Made by a program: the position numbers and the translations under genes. From Gorsachius magnificus (taxonomy: Eukaryota; Chordata; Aves; Pelecaniformes; Ardeidae), in NCBI GenBank assembly GCA_034008185.1, contig CM067082.1, positions 11,082,984 to 11,146,983 on the forward strand: a stretch of DNA of 64,000 nucleotides, read 5' to 3'. Within the stretch, counting starts at the first letter, position 1. Each line of letters begins with the position of its first letter. Under the pieces are notes generated by a model that was not told the origin of the DNA, ran no database searches, and was given only the letters and a program-made list of their open reading frames with translations. This document shows positions 49,601 through 60,060 of this stretch, piece by piece.

Positions 49601-51476
49601 TTCTAGTCTATAGAGGATTGACATATGTTGCATACACATGCACACCCCCAGTCCTGTGAAAACTTCTATTTATTCTGACACGTTCCAAGTATCTGGATTC
49701 ACAGGCACATCTCTGTGCTCGTTCCAAGAGGAGTTTATCTGGCTGAGCCGCCCAGCACCTGTTCAGGGTGGGCTCCTCGCTCAGTTGGAGGATGTGCATC
49801 AGAGTTTCATTTCAATGGCAGGGTAGATTAAGGATCACTGACTCAGCTGACTCGATCGTGCGCAGCTGACCCTTTCATTCAGGGGCTGTTCAAAGTAGCA
49901 GCTGGTGAGTGCCAGAGTGATGTTAATGACTGTGCACTCAGGCAGCAGCTTGTTAGGAAATGCACGAAATATCTGCTCGGACTTCTTTACTGCACAGTTC
50001 CCTGAGGTGCTGGAGACCAGAGCTTGTGAGACACTGCTATTAATTTCCACTGGCTGTGGGGACTTACAAATAGAGCATCAGTCATTTCAAACATCATAGA
50101 ATGGCACTTGAGAATCAAGCAAAGTTAGGCTATTGATAGCTGTAACTCCAGGGGCAGGTTAATGGCACATTGAGACAGGATGGACCAAAAGCTTAAGAAT
50201 TACTGTGGAATTTAGGAAGCAGCAATCTAATTCTTGGTTACACCATATTTTCTGTGAGACCTTGAGCAAGCCTCATAAAGTTGATTTAAGCTAATGGTCA
50301 GGGCAGATCTCAACAGACATCCTTACTTAGCTTGGGTCTGTCTGCCTCTGCAATGACTGCTGCAAACTGCAAGTTACCTTGATGCTGGTCATGTTTATTA
50401 ACAGGAATAAAAATTTTAGGAATCCATCAAATCTTCCCCAAGATTATCTTCATCTAGGGGCAACGTGATAAGTGAAAAGACTGAAAAGGGAGGCCAAGAA
50501 CAGTATGTTGGTTTTGGGCACTCACGCATGTATCATGAAAGCAAAGTCTTCATAATTGCAGAAAGGGTAGAACAGGCAGTCTTGACCACATACTCTTGTT
50601 TTCACCAGTTTCTGGTCACAGGCCAGGCTGTCTCCAGTTCCCAGGGTAATGCTGAGAAGTTTTGTAGTGCATGGCAGTGATACACTGTTATAGGACCTGA
50701 TGATTTCAAGATAGCAAGTGGCAGCAGCTGCAGAGTTCCCTATCACCTGTATGAGACTGTACTTGGCAGATTATCACTCAGCAAGAGAAGGCTGCAGTCT
50801 CCTTCAGTCCGCTCCTCTCCAGCATGTGATAAATCTGCTCCTTTCACAGGAGTAAAATGCTGGTTATAAAGGATTCTCTGATCTACCAGAGAAAGAAGTA
50901 ACTGAAGTTCATGGCTGAAAATCAAAGACAGGATACTTTATAAAGGAAACAAAATGACAGGATGAATAGCTATTGGGTAAGGATCCCAAAGGAAAAACTC
51001 CCCATGTCTCCAAATCAAGACAAAGGTCCAAACTGGCTTTGCCTTTCTGTAGTGATTGAGAGCGAGAGACATGGCCAAATTTGGAGCCTGTCATGCTAGG
51101 TCTCTCCTGAGAGCAATTTAGATTTTCCCTTTGGAGGATCACCCTTTGGGGGAAGTTCAGTCTTTTCCATTGACTGCAGAGGAAACTCACACGGACCATG
51201 CTCCTAACTTAGACACCAGTTAGAGCTGGGCTTGGCTGCTTTTCTCAGTGAATTTTGCCACTTATGAATTGCTGGGGTAAGTACAAGAATAAATGGATAA
51301 AAAGTAACATTCCATGACCGAAAGGAGAGCAGTCTGGGTGATCCAATAATCTTTTCCAACTTTAAATTACATACATTAAGAATCTTTTACAGTATTAATG
51401 TAGCACTATGTAGTTCAGGTTTCTCTCTACAGGAGGACTGCAGACAGCTCCCTCATCACCCTTCCTCTCCATTTTA

Positions 51477-51525
51477 CTGGTGTGACAGACGCACTCCTTT
51501 ATCGCTAGCTGGTGTGACAGATGCA
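51477..51525. repeat. 17-bp direct repeat, 32-bp period
   Basis: CTGGTGTGACAGACGCA (51477-51493) recurs as CTGGTGTGACAGATGCA (51509-51525) with one mismatch. A small segmental duplication is likely. Confidence 0.85.
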
Positions 51526-51802
51526 TGGCTGCGGTTGCCTCTTCTTCATCTTCCTCCGGGTGGATTATGGCTGCCTCCCGCCCTGACACTGCAAGTGGAA
51601 GTCCTGATGCGGTGATTGCAGGGGAAAGTTCATGTCAGCCCAGGCAGGCAGCCAAACACTGAGCTCATGTTAACACCCTTCCACCCAGGCGTAAGAAGAG
51701 CACACTACAAACACACAGATTGATATCAGCATTTGGTGGGAACAGATCCAAGAGCTGGATGTCAGTGGGTTTTGTGATGCAAAAGTAAAAAAAGAGATTA
51801 GG

Positions 51803-51821
51803 AAAAAAAAAAAAAAAAAAG
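51803..51821. repeat. poly(A) run
   Basis: An uninterrupted run of about 18 A, a short way before the ancient CR1 relic that follows. Confidence 0.9.
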
Positions 51822-51839
51822 GTCATACAATCATACGTA

Positions 51840-52081
51840 GTGTTCTGGCTCCAGGTTGGTAAATTAGAGAGGGTTCAGAAAAGAGCCACCAAAGTGCTTA
51901 AAGAATTAAAAGCATACTTTACAGAAAGACTCAGGAACTCAATTTGTTTAGTTTAATCAAAGAAAAAGTTGAGGGATGACTTCATTACAGCTCATTACCG
52001 GGGGAATGAAATTTCAATAATTACCTCTTTTGTCCAGCACAAAAAGATTTAGTAAGATCTGATAGCTGAAAGCAAGGCCAA
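51840..52081 (+). mobile_element. ancient CR1-like LINE relic, ORF2 C-terminal part
   Basis: Blocks in CR1 order are visible: GTTCTGGCTCC, TTAGAGAGGGTTCAGAAAAG with AGCCACCAAAGTGCTTAAAG (the [14 protein letters not shown] stretch), AGAAAGACTCAGGAACTCAA with TTTGTTTAGTTTAATCAAAG (ERLRELNLFSL-like), then TTGAGGGATGACTTCATTAC (RDD-I). It is heavily diverged with stops and small gaps. The sequence type matches old amniote CR1 elements. Confidence 0.8.
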
Positions 52082-52090
52082 AAAAAACCC

Positions 52091-52922
52091 CAACCCATTC
52101 TAAAAATGTTTACCTGAACAGGAAAACTGTAAAATAGGGTTATAATTTTTTTCTCCATAAGATATTACATCACCTGTGTTGATATGGCCTATCTGTTTCT
52201 CCACTCCCCCAAAGTGTCTTAATTTGACTAAAGATATTAATTTTACCAAATATGGGTATCTACATTGGAGACATTTAATCTGATCTCATCAGTTTTCTTC
52301 CTATATGTTCAGAAGAAAGAAGCAGGCATTTTTTAGCGTATAGTTCACCTTCTGTTCAAGCTAATTTCTAGCTGTTTGGATGGGTGTCCTTAGCAGTGAG
52401 CCACATGGGGTGAGGGCAAATTTAGTGGGCTTAAGTATGGGAGGAAGCATTGAAGACTCACATGTAGAGTTACAGAGACAGATGCTTTAACCCAGACAAG
52501 CATTAGTTCAGGGGAGCTTGTAGTGTGTATTAGAGAGATGATTCAACCAGCTAGTGTATTGTAAGGTTTTCTTCATCTGTTATAGGCCAGAATACTGAAA
52601 CCCTGCAGACATGCTCCGCAATTCTTTAGGGAAAGGTTAGACAGTTTTCTTTTCTGTGGTGGCCAATCTCACACCCCACTCCTCCTCCTGTTTAGCAGTA
52701 TGATACTAACAGTATAGTCTCATGGTTCAAGAAATCAACTGCAGAAAATTATTTCAGAAATGTCCTTTGAGGCCCCAACTGAGAACTGAATCCTGCCCTA
52801 TCAGAGATCATGCAAGCAAACATTAAGAAGCATGTTCTGCTCTGGTTTATATATAGTGTTACAAATACATATTGTTATGTATAGTCAAAAAAAGACAAAT
52901 AATGGAAGAGGGAATAGGCATT
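52091..52922. other. unique non-coding tract
   Basis: No gene, RNA or recognisable repeat is seen in this 0.8-kb interval. Confidence 0.5.
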
Positions 52923-53084
52923 TATAGGATCACAGGATACATCCATTTGGAAGGGAACTCATGATGTCTCTAGACCCACATCCTGCTCAAGACAGTGTTA
53001 GCTACAACATCAGATGAAGTTGCTCAGGATGCTGAGCTTTATTCAGTCTGTTTTGGAAAATCTTTGAGAACGTAGAACATAAAA
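52923..53084 (-). mobile_element. old CR1 3' UTR relic, antisense
   Basis: ATAGGATCACAGGATACATC, TTTGGAAGGGAACTCATGAT, CCACATCCTGCTCAAGACAG, ATGAAGTTGCTCAGGATGCT and TCAGTCTGTTTTGGAAAATC follow the order of a reverse-complemented CR1 3' end (tail, UTR, last ORF2 codons). It is more diverged than the sense CR1 next to it. Confidence 0.75.
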
Positions 53085-53146
53085 CCTTGCATTTGTCCTT
53101 GTTGAATTACATGAAGTTATTAGCCCATTCCTCCACCTTGTCAAGG
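53085..53146 (-). mobile_element. inverted CR1 ORF2 segment
   Basis: Read on the minus strand, these 62 bp encode a [23 protein letters not shown] stretch. This is the CR1 ORF2 segment just after the FADD motif (compare [20 protein letters not shown] in the copy at 39056). It directly abuts the sense CR1 that starts about 53150, and in the element it lies just upstream of that start. Confidence 0.8.
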
Positions 53147-53149
53147 ACT

Positions 53150-53848
53150 GCTGGAAAGCTGCATGGTGGAAAAAGACCTGGGGGTACTGGTTGACAGCTG
53201 CCTGAATATGAGCCATCAGTGTGCCCAGGTGACCAAGAAAGCCAATGGCATCCTGGCTTGTATCAGGAATAGTGTGGCCAGCAGGACTAGGGAAGCGATT
53301 GTGTCCCTGTACTCTGCACTGGTGAGGCTGCACCTCAAATCCTGTGTTCAGTTTTGGACCACTCACTACAAGAAAGGCGTTGCATTGCTGGAACGTGTCC
53401 AGAGAAGGGCAATGAAGCTGGTGAGGGGTCTAGAGCACAAGTCTTATGAGAAGCGGCTGAGGGAACTGGGGTTGCTTAGTCTGAAGGAGGCTGAGGGGAG
53501 ACCTTATTGCCCTCTTACAACTGCCTGACAGGAGGCTGTAGCGAGGTGGGGGTCGGCTTCTTCTCCCTGGTAACGGGCAATAGCATGAGGGGAAATGGCC
53601 TCAAGTTGTGCCAGGACAGGATTAGATTAGACATTAGGAAAAATGGTTTCACTGAAAGGGTTGTTAAGCATTGGAACAGGCTGCCCAGGGAAGTGGTGGA
53701 GTCCCCATCCCTGGAGGTGTTTAAAAGACAGGTAGATGAGGTGCTCAGGGACATGGTTTAGTGGTGGGATGGCAGTGTTAGCTTAACGGTTGGACTTGAT
53801 GTTCTTAAAGGTCTTTTCCAACCTAAACGATTGTATGATTCTATGATT
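53150..53848 (+). mobile_element. CR1 LINE, 3' end (5'-truncated)
   Basis: This copy contains the ORF2 C-terminal third and the 3' UTR, ending in GATTGTATGATTCTATGATT. It starts at about GGAAAGCTGCATGGTGGAAA, in the [12 protein letters not shown] region. The UTR (GGACATGGTTTAGTGGTGGG, AACGGTTGGACTTGATGTTC, AAAGGTCTTTTCCAACCTAA) is that of the CR1 subfamily also seen at 43971 and 63882. Confidence 0.95.
53163..53761 (+). pseudogene. CR1 ORF2 C-terminal fragment, frameshifted
   Basis: The first frame (53163-53528) encodes [57 protein letters not shown] and [20 protein letters not shown]. It loses register near 53515, where the [17 protein letters not shown] segment moves to the second frame (53507-53761). 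That frame then gives [40 protein letters not shown] and the natural ORF2 end. One frameshift and loss of the whole RT catalytic core make it a dead fragment. Confidence 0.9.
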
Positions 53849-56800
53849 TGCCTTTCTCCAGTTATCAGGGTTCTCCCCAAGTTCCATGACCTTTCAAATA
53901 TGGTAAGGATGGCTGTGCACAGACAACAGCCATTTATCTCAGAACTATGGATGCTTCCCATCTGTTCCTGTGGACTGGGTCGGGTCAAGTTCTCTGAAGT
54001 AATCCTTGATTTGACCATCCTCTGCTGCCAGTAGATGTTTTTCTCCTCGAATCTTCTCACTAAGCAAAGGCCTGGGAAACCTTGTTTGTGAAGAGAAATG
54101 AGGCACCAAATACCTCAGCCTTACCTGTGTCATGCATCCAATCCATTTCCTGAACCACCCATCTCATTCAACAAAGGGTCCCTGTTTCCCTTGTTCAGTC
54201 TTATTCACATATATTTGGTTATCATTGCCTATCACAGTGACCAATATTGATTCATTTTGTTTTCTTGTACTCTCCCATCTCTCTGCATTTGCTCTTTGTA
54301 CATTGTACTTAAATTCTGTGAAGGACAAACTGTATTTTTAGCAAACTCTTCCTTGGCACAATAGCATCCTTCAATGCAATGCAAAAACTAGAGCTGAAAG
54401 TCATGCTGGCTCATATGGAGTCCAGCACAGTAACTTCCCTGTTCATCACTTTCTCTAGCACTGTTTGCCATCCAGGAAACACCTCAAGAAAAGCACAGGT
54501 CTGAAATGCTCAATCTATTTGGATCATTCAGCCTTTAAAGACATCGGTGCTGAAAGAGATCTTTCCAAGACCCATAGTTTCCTTCTTAGGCAGCCATCAG
54601 AGGAGATGTTCAAACAATATTTACACTTCATTGCACTCCTCATTCTATCTGGTCAGGCACCATCCAGAGAAATTCAAATACATTAGTTGGGTCGCTGTCT
54701 TGACTCAACTTTATGTTGCCCACCCAGCACTAGCTCTCCTGGAAGAGAGGCTGGGTTAACAACATATCAGGCCCTCTCTCATCCAACCCCATCAGGACTA
54801 CACCAGAATAATTTTGCTAGATAAAGCCTTATTGTGGAGGCCTTCAGTTACGTGTTGAAATCCCATCTGGTACTGAACTAAGAAAATAAGTTCAGTGATT
54901 CCCTCACTAGGCAAATTCAGGATTTGTCCATGGATTATGCTATAGGCTGATGTCTGTTTACTCTTTGAAGCAACCAGAAGTTGCATACCTGGGTTAGCAC
55001 AGTAATGATTCCAAGTTAATAAGCCATGCTGAATGGCAGGCTATGTTTGTTCCAACATAGCATTCAGATAGCAGGATCACACAGCTTTTGGATTATGGCT
55101 GACTGATATCCTTCCATTTTGGAAAAAGGTCATAGCTGTGCAGATGCACCTGTCCACCCCCCACTAAGTGCAAGGCTCTCCTGTCACACAGAGTTATCTG
55201 CCATTGCTACAAAATGCAAATGTGATTTTTCCTGAATAAGGTTGTTCTGTTTGTGCCATTTTTCACTTCTATTTACTTGATGGGTTAGAAATTGGAAAGA
55301 AACAACCATCAAAAAAACCTCCAGTACTTTCATACTCTCCTACCACAGTTTCTGTGTCAAACAGTATTGAGGACACTGCATGTATAGGAGGCACCAGAAC
55401 ATACGGAAAAGGAAAAAGAGAGAGCTTTGAAGATTCATAATGGCTGATTCAATATCCTGCCTTGGTTCCTCTAAGGGAGCAAGGAAATACCATGCATTCC
55501 AGTTCAGAATTGCTATTGTATACAGAGATGTGATAGTGTGCTTCTGAAATGTCAAAAAAACCCCACAGGACAGGAATTTTTTGAAGAGAGGATTCCTATT
55601 GTGGGAACAAAGACATAGGGAAAGGGGAATTAACATATTCTACCTACACTACCTGTGTAGTCACAGCTTTCAAATTAGTGTCTGTAACGAACAATGGAGA
55701 GACAAGTACCTTTGACTTCATTTATTTCTGCTGAAGATACTCAGAACCTTTCAAGACTGGACAGCAAGCCTTCTAGCTTTTCAAAGTACTCAAAAGATTT
55801 TAGTTGGTTGATCTGTACTGTTTTAAACACACTGTTCAAAGGAAGAGTTTCTCTTTGGCTAGTTCCACCAAATGTAAAAGGAAATGTGCATTATTTTATC
55901 TAAGTAAAGGAGAGAAGGTATTCTAGAAGCCATCTGTACTTTCTTCCAATCTCCATCCTCCACCCACATGAAAGTAAGAATGAATTACCCATTTACTTCT
56001 TTACCCCTAAGAAGACTTAACTGAGACTCTAAATGGACTGCTTTCTTCAGACATGAAACAGCAATAATAAAGTGATGTGACATTGTTAAATCACTTCCAA
56101 AAAGTCCAACACTGGCTCAGAAGTGATCACAGAATCACTTAATAGCTTTGGCAATTCTAATTTTTTCCCCATTCAGGAGAAGGTGCTAGTCCTCAAGGAC
56201 AGTTACTTCTAGACCAAGCAACAAATCTCAGCCATTTTGGCTGCTTGCCTAGTCAAAAGTGTGGTGTGAGTTTGTTCCAAATACACACATCACCTCCAGG
56301 CAGAAAGCAAACATGGAGAATTGCCAGAAAGACTAATGCATGAGGAAGTTATTAACATGTGAGAACAGGAAGTTATAAATGAAGGCTATATTGCAACCTT
56401 TATTTTGGAGGGTGTTACCAGGCTCCTCCCAGCCTGGTAAATATTTGTGTAGCTATCTAGGAACCTGATCCTTCTTCCATAGAAATCAAGACAGTGCTTA
56501 CTATTGCCTTCACTGGTACAAGAGTCAGGCCATCAAGTATTTTAAACAAGCATTTCATTTTTTTCTTTTCTTAAGGAAATGAATTTTGAAAAGCAAGTAC
56601 AGTTGAGTTTATAGAGACTGCCTTTCTGAAGTCTTTATGGCAAGAAACTCTGTGGTTTTCTAAGGAAACAGAAATTGTTGTCATTTGGAAAGAGGTTTTG
56701 AAAAGTACACATTAGAACCTGAAATGAACTGATGCTGAAATTTTCGTTTTTCGACTTTATATCCATCCAATTCTGTCCCCACAACAAGGCGTGATGTGGG

Positions 56801-57899
56801 AGCACATGTTCAAGTCCTACCTATTAATAGACACACAAACCCTCAAGAAGACATGTCACATAGTTTGAAATGTAATTCTCCAGCCAATGTATTTTAAAAT
56901 TAGAGGGAAAAAAAAAAAAAAGAAGGATAAATGGAGATAAAGATCATTTCCCACTTATGAAGACCTCATGTGGATCTGGCCAAGGGCATCCAGCCCAGAC
57001 ATTCCAAGAGACTGCTGCTGTAAAACAAAATTACTCTTTTTAAAGCATTTACTTGAAATACCAAATCTAAATGTTCATAAGATGAAAGAGCCTCTTTAGT
57101 TAATTTTAGACAAGGCTCTCCTATTTTGGTTGTGGACTGGAAGCAGAGAAAAGTAAAATGTTTACTCTGAGAACAGCAGTGCTGGGCACTGAGCCCAAAT
57201 ATAGCTATCTCCCATAATTCTCTTACCATATAAGATATGGTTTGTTCTAGAAGTATTTACATCAGTCTGAACCGGTGCAAGATGACCATGCAGCTCATTA
57301 TCAAATATCAGATCAGTACAATCTGCTGCACTTCCATATACTGTGGTCTTGCCACTTTATCCAGACACTATCCAGAAGGGTCAGTGAAAAGTTATACAAG
57401 CATATAATGAAGAAATCAAAAGGAGACTGGACCTCAGATGTGGGTGAGACCTTCAGCTTTCGAGATTGTGAAAGCAAGGGCAAAGGCACTAAACCTGATA
57501 AACTAAACTTGTGGCTGAGAGGATGTGTGAAATGAATAGGGGAGTGTGAACACATGTGAAAGAGGCCTAGCTCTGGCAATTGCCTATAGATGATAAAGAA
57601 AGATCAGTTTTGGAATGAATGAAAAAGGCACAGGTTCATACTGCAGACCAGGTACAAGGGTCTCAGGCTGTCAGAACGGGAGATGAATAAGAAATACTGA
57701 GAAGGAAATGATTCATTCTACAGGTAACTAAATTCTGCTATTGACAGGTCTTGTTTATGTCTTTTGGCCTGTTTTCTTTCTATGAAACAGATAAAATAAT
57801 ACATTCTCTGAAACAGGCTTGTTTTAGTGACTCACTAGCTGCTGCTTGCATTAATCATAAACACCATTGTAAAAATGTAAGTTGTGTTAGAATAAGATA
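53849..57899. other. unique non-coding tract
   Basis: No gene is recognised. A poly(A) run lies at 56910-56925. Frames at 53758-54060, 55340-55636, 56966-57229 and 57275-57579 are 85-100 codons without known domains. Confidence 0.5.
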
Positions 57900-57939
57900 C
57901 GGGCCAATTACAATGGAGTGACTGCATCAGTGGGGCAAG

Positions 57940-58468
57940 GGAAGAGCTACTGATGTCATCTACCTGGAGTTCTGTAAGGCCTTTGATACGGTCCCCCACA
58001 ACATTCTTCCCTCTATATTGGAGAGATAAGGATTTGATGGATGGACTGTTCAAAGGATAAGGAATTGGCTGGATGGCCATATCCAAAGAGTTACAGTCAA
58101 TGACTCAATGTCCAAGTGGAAACCAGACTCAAGGGTCTGTACTGGGACAAATACTATTTAATACCTTCATTAATTACATAGATAGTGGGATTAGGTGCAC
58201 CCTCAACAAGTTTGTGGATGACATCAAGACAAGTGGTGCAGTTGATTTACTTGAGGGAGGGAATGTCTTCCAGGGACACCTTGATGGGCTTGAGGAGTGG
58301 AACCATGTGAACCTCATGAAGTTCAACAAAACCAAGTGCAAGGTCTTGCACCTGGGTCAGGGAAATCCCCAGTATCAGTACAGACTGTGGGATGAATGGA
58401 TTGAGAGCAGCCCTGTGGAGAAGGACTCAGGGATACTGGTGGATGAAAAATTGCATATAAGCCAGTAA
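57940..58468 (+). pseudogene. CR1 ORF2 reverse-transcriptase fragment
   Basis: Coding for motif A is visible ([22 protein letters not shown]; the motif's first aspartate position reads E) near 57955-58005, followed by a TAA in the next block (near 58027). A frame from 58073 keeps the TQGSVLG motif, then [20 protein letters not shown] and FVDD, where the alanine of the usual FADD is valine. It continues to EKDSGILVDEKL and meets a TAA at 58466. The motif-A change, stops and LTR insertion make it non-functional. Confidence 0.85.
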
Positions 58469-58477
58469 TGTGCACTT

Positions 58478-58482
58478 ACAGC
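58478..58482. repeat. target-site duplication, left copy
   Basis: ACAGC before the LTR pairs with GCAGC at 59451-59455 after it. The one difference is at the first base. CR1 relatives read GCAGC there, so the left copy has mutated since insertion. Confidence 0.8.
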
Positions 58483-59450
58483 TGTGATGGGTTGGCCTTG
58501 TCTGGACACAAGAGCCCACCAAGCCACTCTATCACTCCCCTCCTCAGCTGGACAGGGAAGAGAAAAATATATCAAAAGGCTTATGGGTTGAGATAAGGAC
58601 AGGGAGAGATCATTCGCCAGTTACCATCATGGGAAAAACAGACTCAACTTGGTGAAATTAGTTTAATTTATTACCAGTCAAGTCAGAGAAGGAGAGAATA
58701 AAAAAAAACCCTGAATCTTAAAACACCTTCCCCCCCACCCCTTCCTTCTTCCCAGGCTTAAATTTACTCCTGATTTTCTCTACCTCCTCCCCCCAGCAGC
58801 ACAGGGGGATGGAGAATGGAGGTTGTGGTCAGTTCATCACACCTTGTTCCTGCCGCTCCTTCCTCCCCAGGGCAGGATTCCTCACACTCCTCCCCTGCTC
58901 CAGCCCGGGGTTCCTCCCACGGCAGACAGTCCCCCACGCACTGCTCCAGCCTGGGCCCTTCCCACGGGCTGCAGTTCCTCACCAGCTGCTCCAGCCTGGG
59001 TCCCTCCTTCCCACGGGGTCCCCAGGAGCAGACGGCTCGGGCCCCGGGGCCGGCCTCCCCCGTGGGCCTCCCTGGGCTGCAGGGGCACAGCCTGCCCCAC
59101 CATGGGCTGCCCCAGGGGCTGAGGGGAATCTCTGCTCCGGCGCCTGGAGCCCCTCCTGCCCTCCTGTGCCACTGGCCTGGGGGGCTGCAGGGCTGCTCCT
59201 CTCACATCCTCTCACTTCTCCCTCTCCACCTACTGTTCCGCAGCAGGGTTTTTTTTCCTTTCGTAAATACATTATCACAGAGGTGCTACGACCATTGATG
59301 ATGGGCTTGGTCTCGGCCAGCCATGGGTCTGCCTTGGAGCCAACTAGCATTGGCTCTATTGTACACAGGGAAAACTTCTAGCAACTTTCACACAAACCAC
59401 TCCTGTAGCATCCCTCCAATACCAAAACCTTGCCACGCAAACCCAATACA
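58483..59450 (-). mobile_element. ERVL-type LTR nested in CR1
   Basis: The 968-bp unit starts TGTGATGGGTTGGCC and ends AAACCCAATACA, with TG...CA ends and a 5-bp target duplication (ACAGC/GCAGC). I recognise both termini as an LTR family widespread in birds. A minus-strand AATAAA (plus-strand TTTATT at 58667-58672) lies about 185 bp from the left edge, which fits a polyadenylation signal and R-U5 region if the LTR is transcribed on the minus strand. No viral internal region adjoins, so it is a solo LTR. The centre (58800-59200) is GC-rich with a roughly 45-bp minisatellite. The long overlapping frames there (up to 190 codons plus, 123 minus) are products of this composition, not genes. Confidence 0.93.
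58895..59030. repeat. about 45-bp minisatellite inside the LTR
   Basis: CTGCTCCAGC starts units at 58895, 58941 and 58986 (periods 46 and 45), each followed by a C/G-rich GGG-TTCC-CCCACGG segment. Three imperfect units are clear. Confidence 0.85.
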
Positions 59451-60060
59451 GCAGCCCAAGAAGCCAATTGTATCCTGGGCTGCATAAAAAGAAGCATCAC
59501 CAAGAGGTCAAGAGATGTGGTTCTCCCTTGTTCTCTGTTCTCGTGACCCCACCTGGAGGACTGTATCCAAAGTGGGGATCTCCAGTACAAGAAAGACAGG
59601 AAACTCCTAGGGAGGTCCAGAAGAGGGCCATGAAAATGGTCAGAGGGCTGGAACACCTCTCCTATGAAGAAAAGGTGAGAGAGTTGAGGTTGTTCAGCCT
59701 GGAGAAGAGAAGGCTGTGGGGAGAACTTATAGCAGCCTTTCAGTACTTAAAGGGGGCTTATAAGAAAGATGGAAAGCCTTTTTACCAGGGCCTGTAGTGA
59801 CAGGACAAAGGGAAATGGTTTTAAACTAGGAGATGGTAAGTTTAGACTGCACATAAGGAAGAAATTTTTTACAATGAGGGTGGTGGGACACTGGACCAGG
59901 CTGCCCAGAGCAGTTGTGGGTGCCTCATAATTCAGGGTCGGGTTGGACGAGGCTTTGAGCAACCTGATCCAGTGAAAGATGTACTTACCCATGGCAGGGG
60001 TGTTGGACTAGATGATCTTTAAAGGTCCCTTCTGACCCAAACCATTCTATGATTGTATGA
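59451..60060 (+). mobile_element. CR1 LINE, 3' part of the split copy
   Basis: It continues exactly where 58482 stops, after the 5-bp duplication: GCAGCCCAAGAAGCCAATTG, then CTGGGCTGCATAAAAAGAAG, the LEHLSYEE region, the UTR (GTTGGACTAGATGATCTTTA, AAGGTCCCTTCTGACCC) and the tail ATTCTATGATTGTATGA. The frame 59468-59797 keeps LEHLSYEEKVRELRLFSLEK and [17 protein letters not shown], with frameshifts before and after. The two halves together give about 1.19 kb of CR1. Confidence 0.95.

Larger units (their letters stand above)
44223..51839. other. unique non-coding tract
   Basis: No gene is recognised. Listed separately are small duplications (45708, 51477), T- and A-runs and a possible conserved non-coding stretch (46440-46680). 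The two overlapping frames at 47305-47755 (124 and 106 codons) are F/L/S-rich because of pyrimidine-rich sequence. A bare ATAGAATCATAGAATTTG at 48403-48420 looks like a CR1 tail but no CR1 body follows. Confidence 0.5.
57900..58482 (+). mobile_element. CR1 LINE, 5' part of a copy split by an LTR
   Basis: The sequence starts about GGGCCAATTACAATGGAGTG (the FYNGVT region) and runs through the reverse-transcriptase core. It is cut at 58482 by the LTR at 58483 and resumes at 59451. The 5' end is truncated in ORF2. The base changes against the copy at 38520 are many, so this copy is older. Confidence 0.95.

Noticed and set aside
51325..51360. TGGGTGATCCAATAATC and TTTTCCAAC, like a CR1 UTR end
   Set aside because: Too short and without the CR1 tail or upstream blocks.
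58809..59381. 190-codon proline-rich frame and its overlapping neighbours
   Set aside because: They lie wholly inside the LTR, arise from its GC-rich minisatellite, and are open on both strands and several frames at once.
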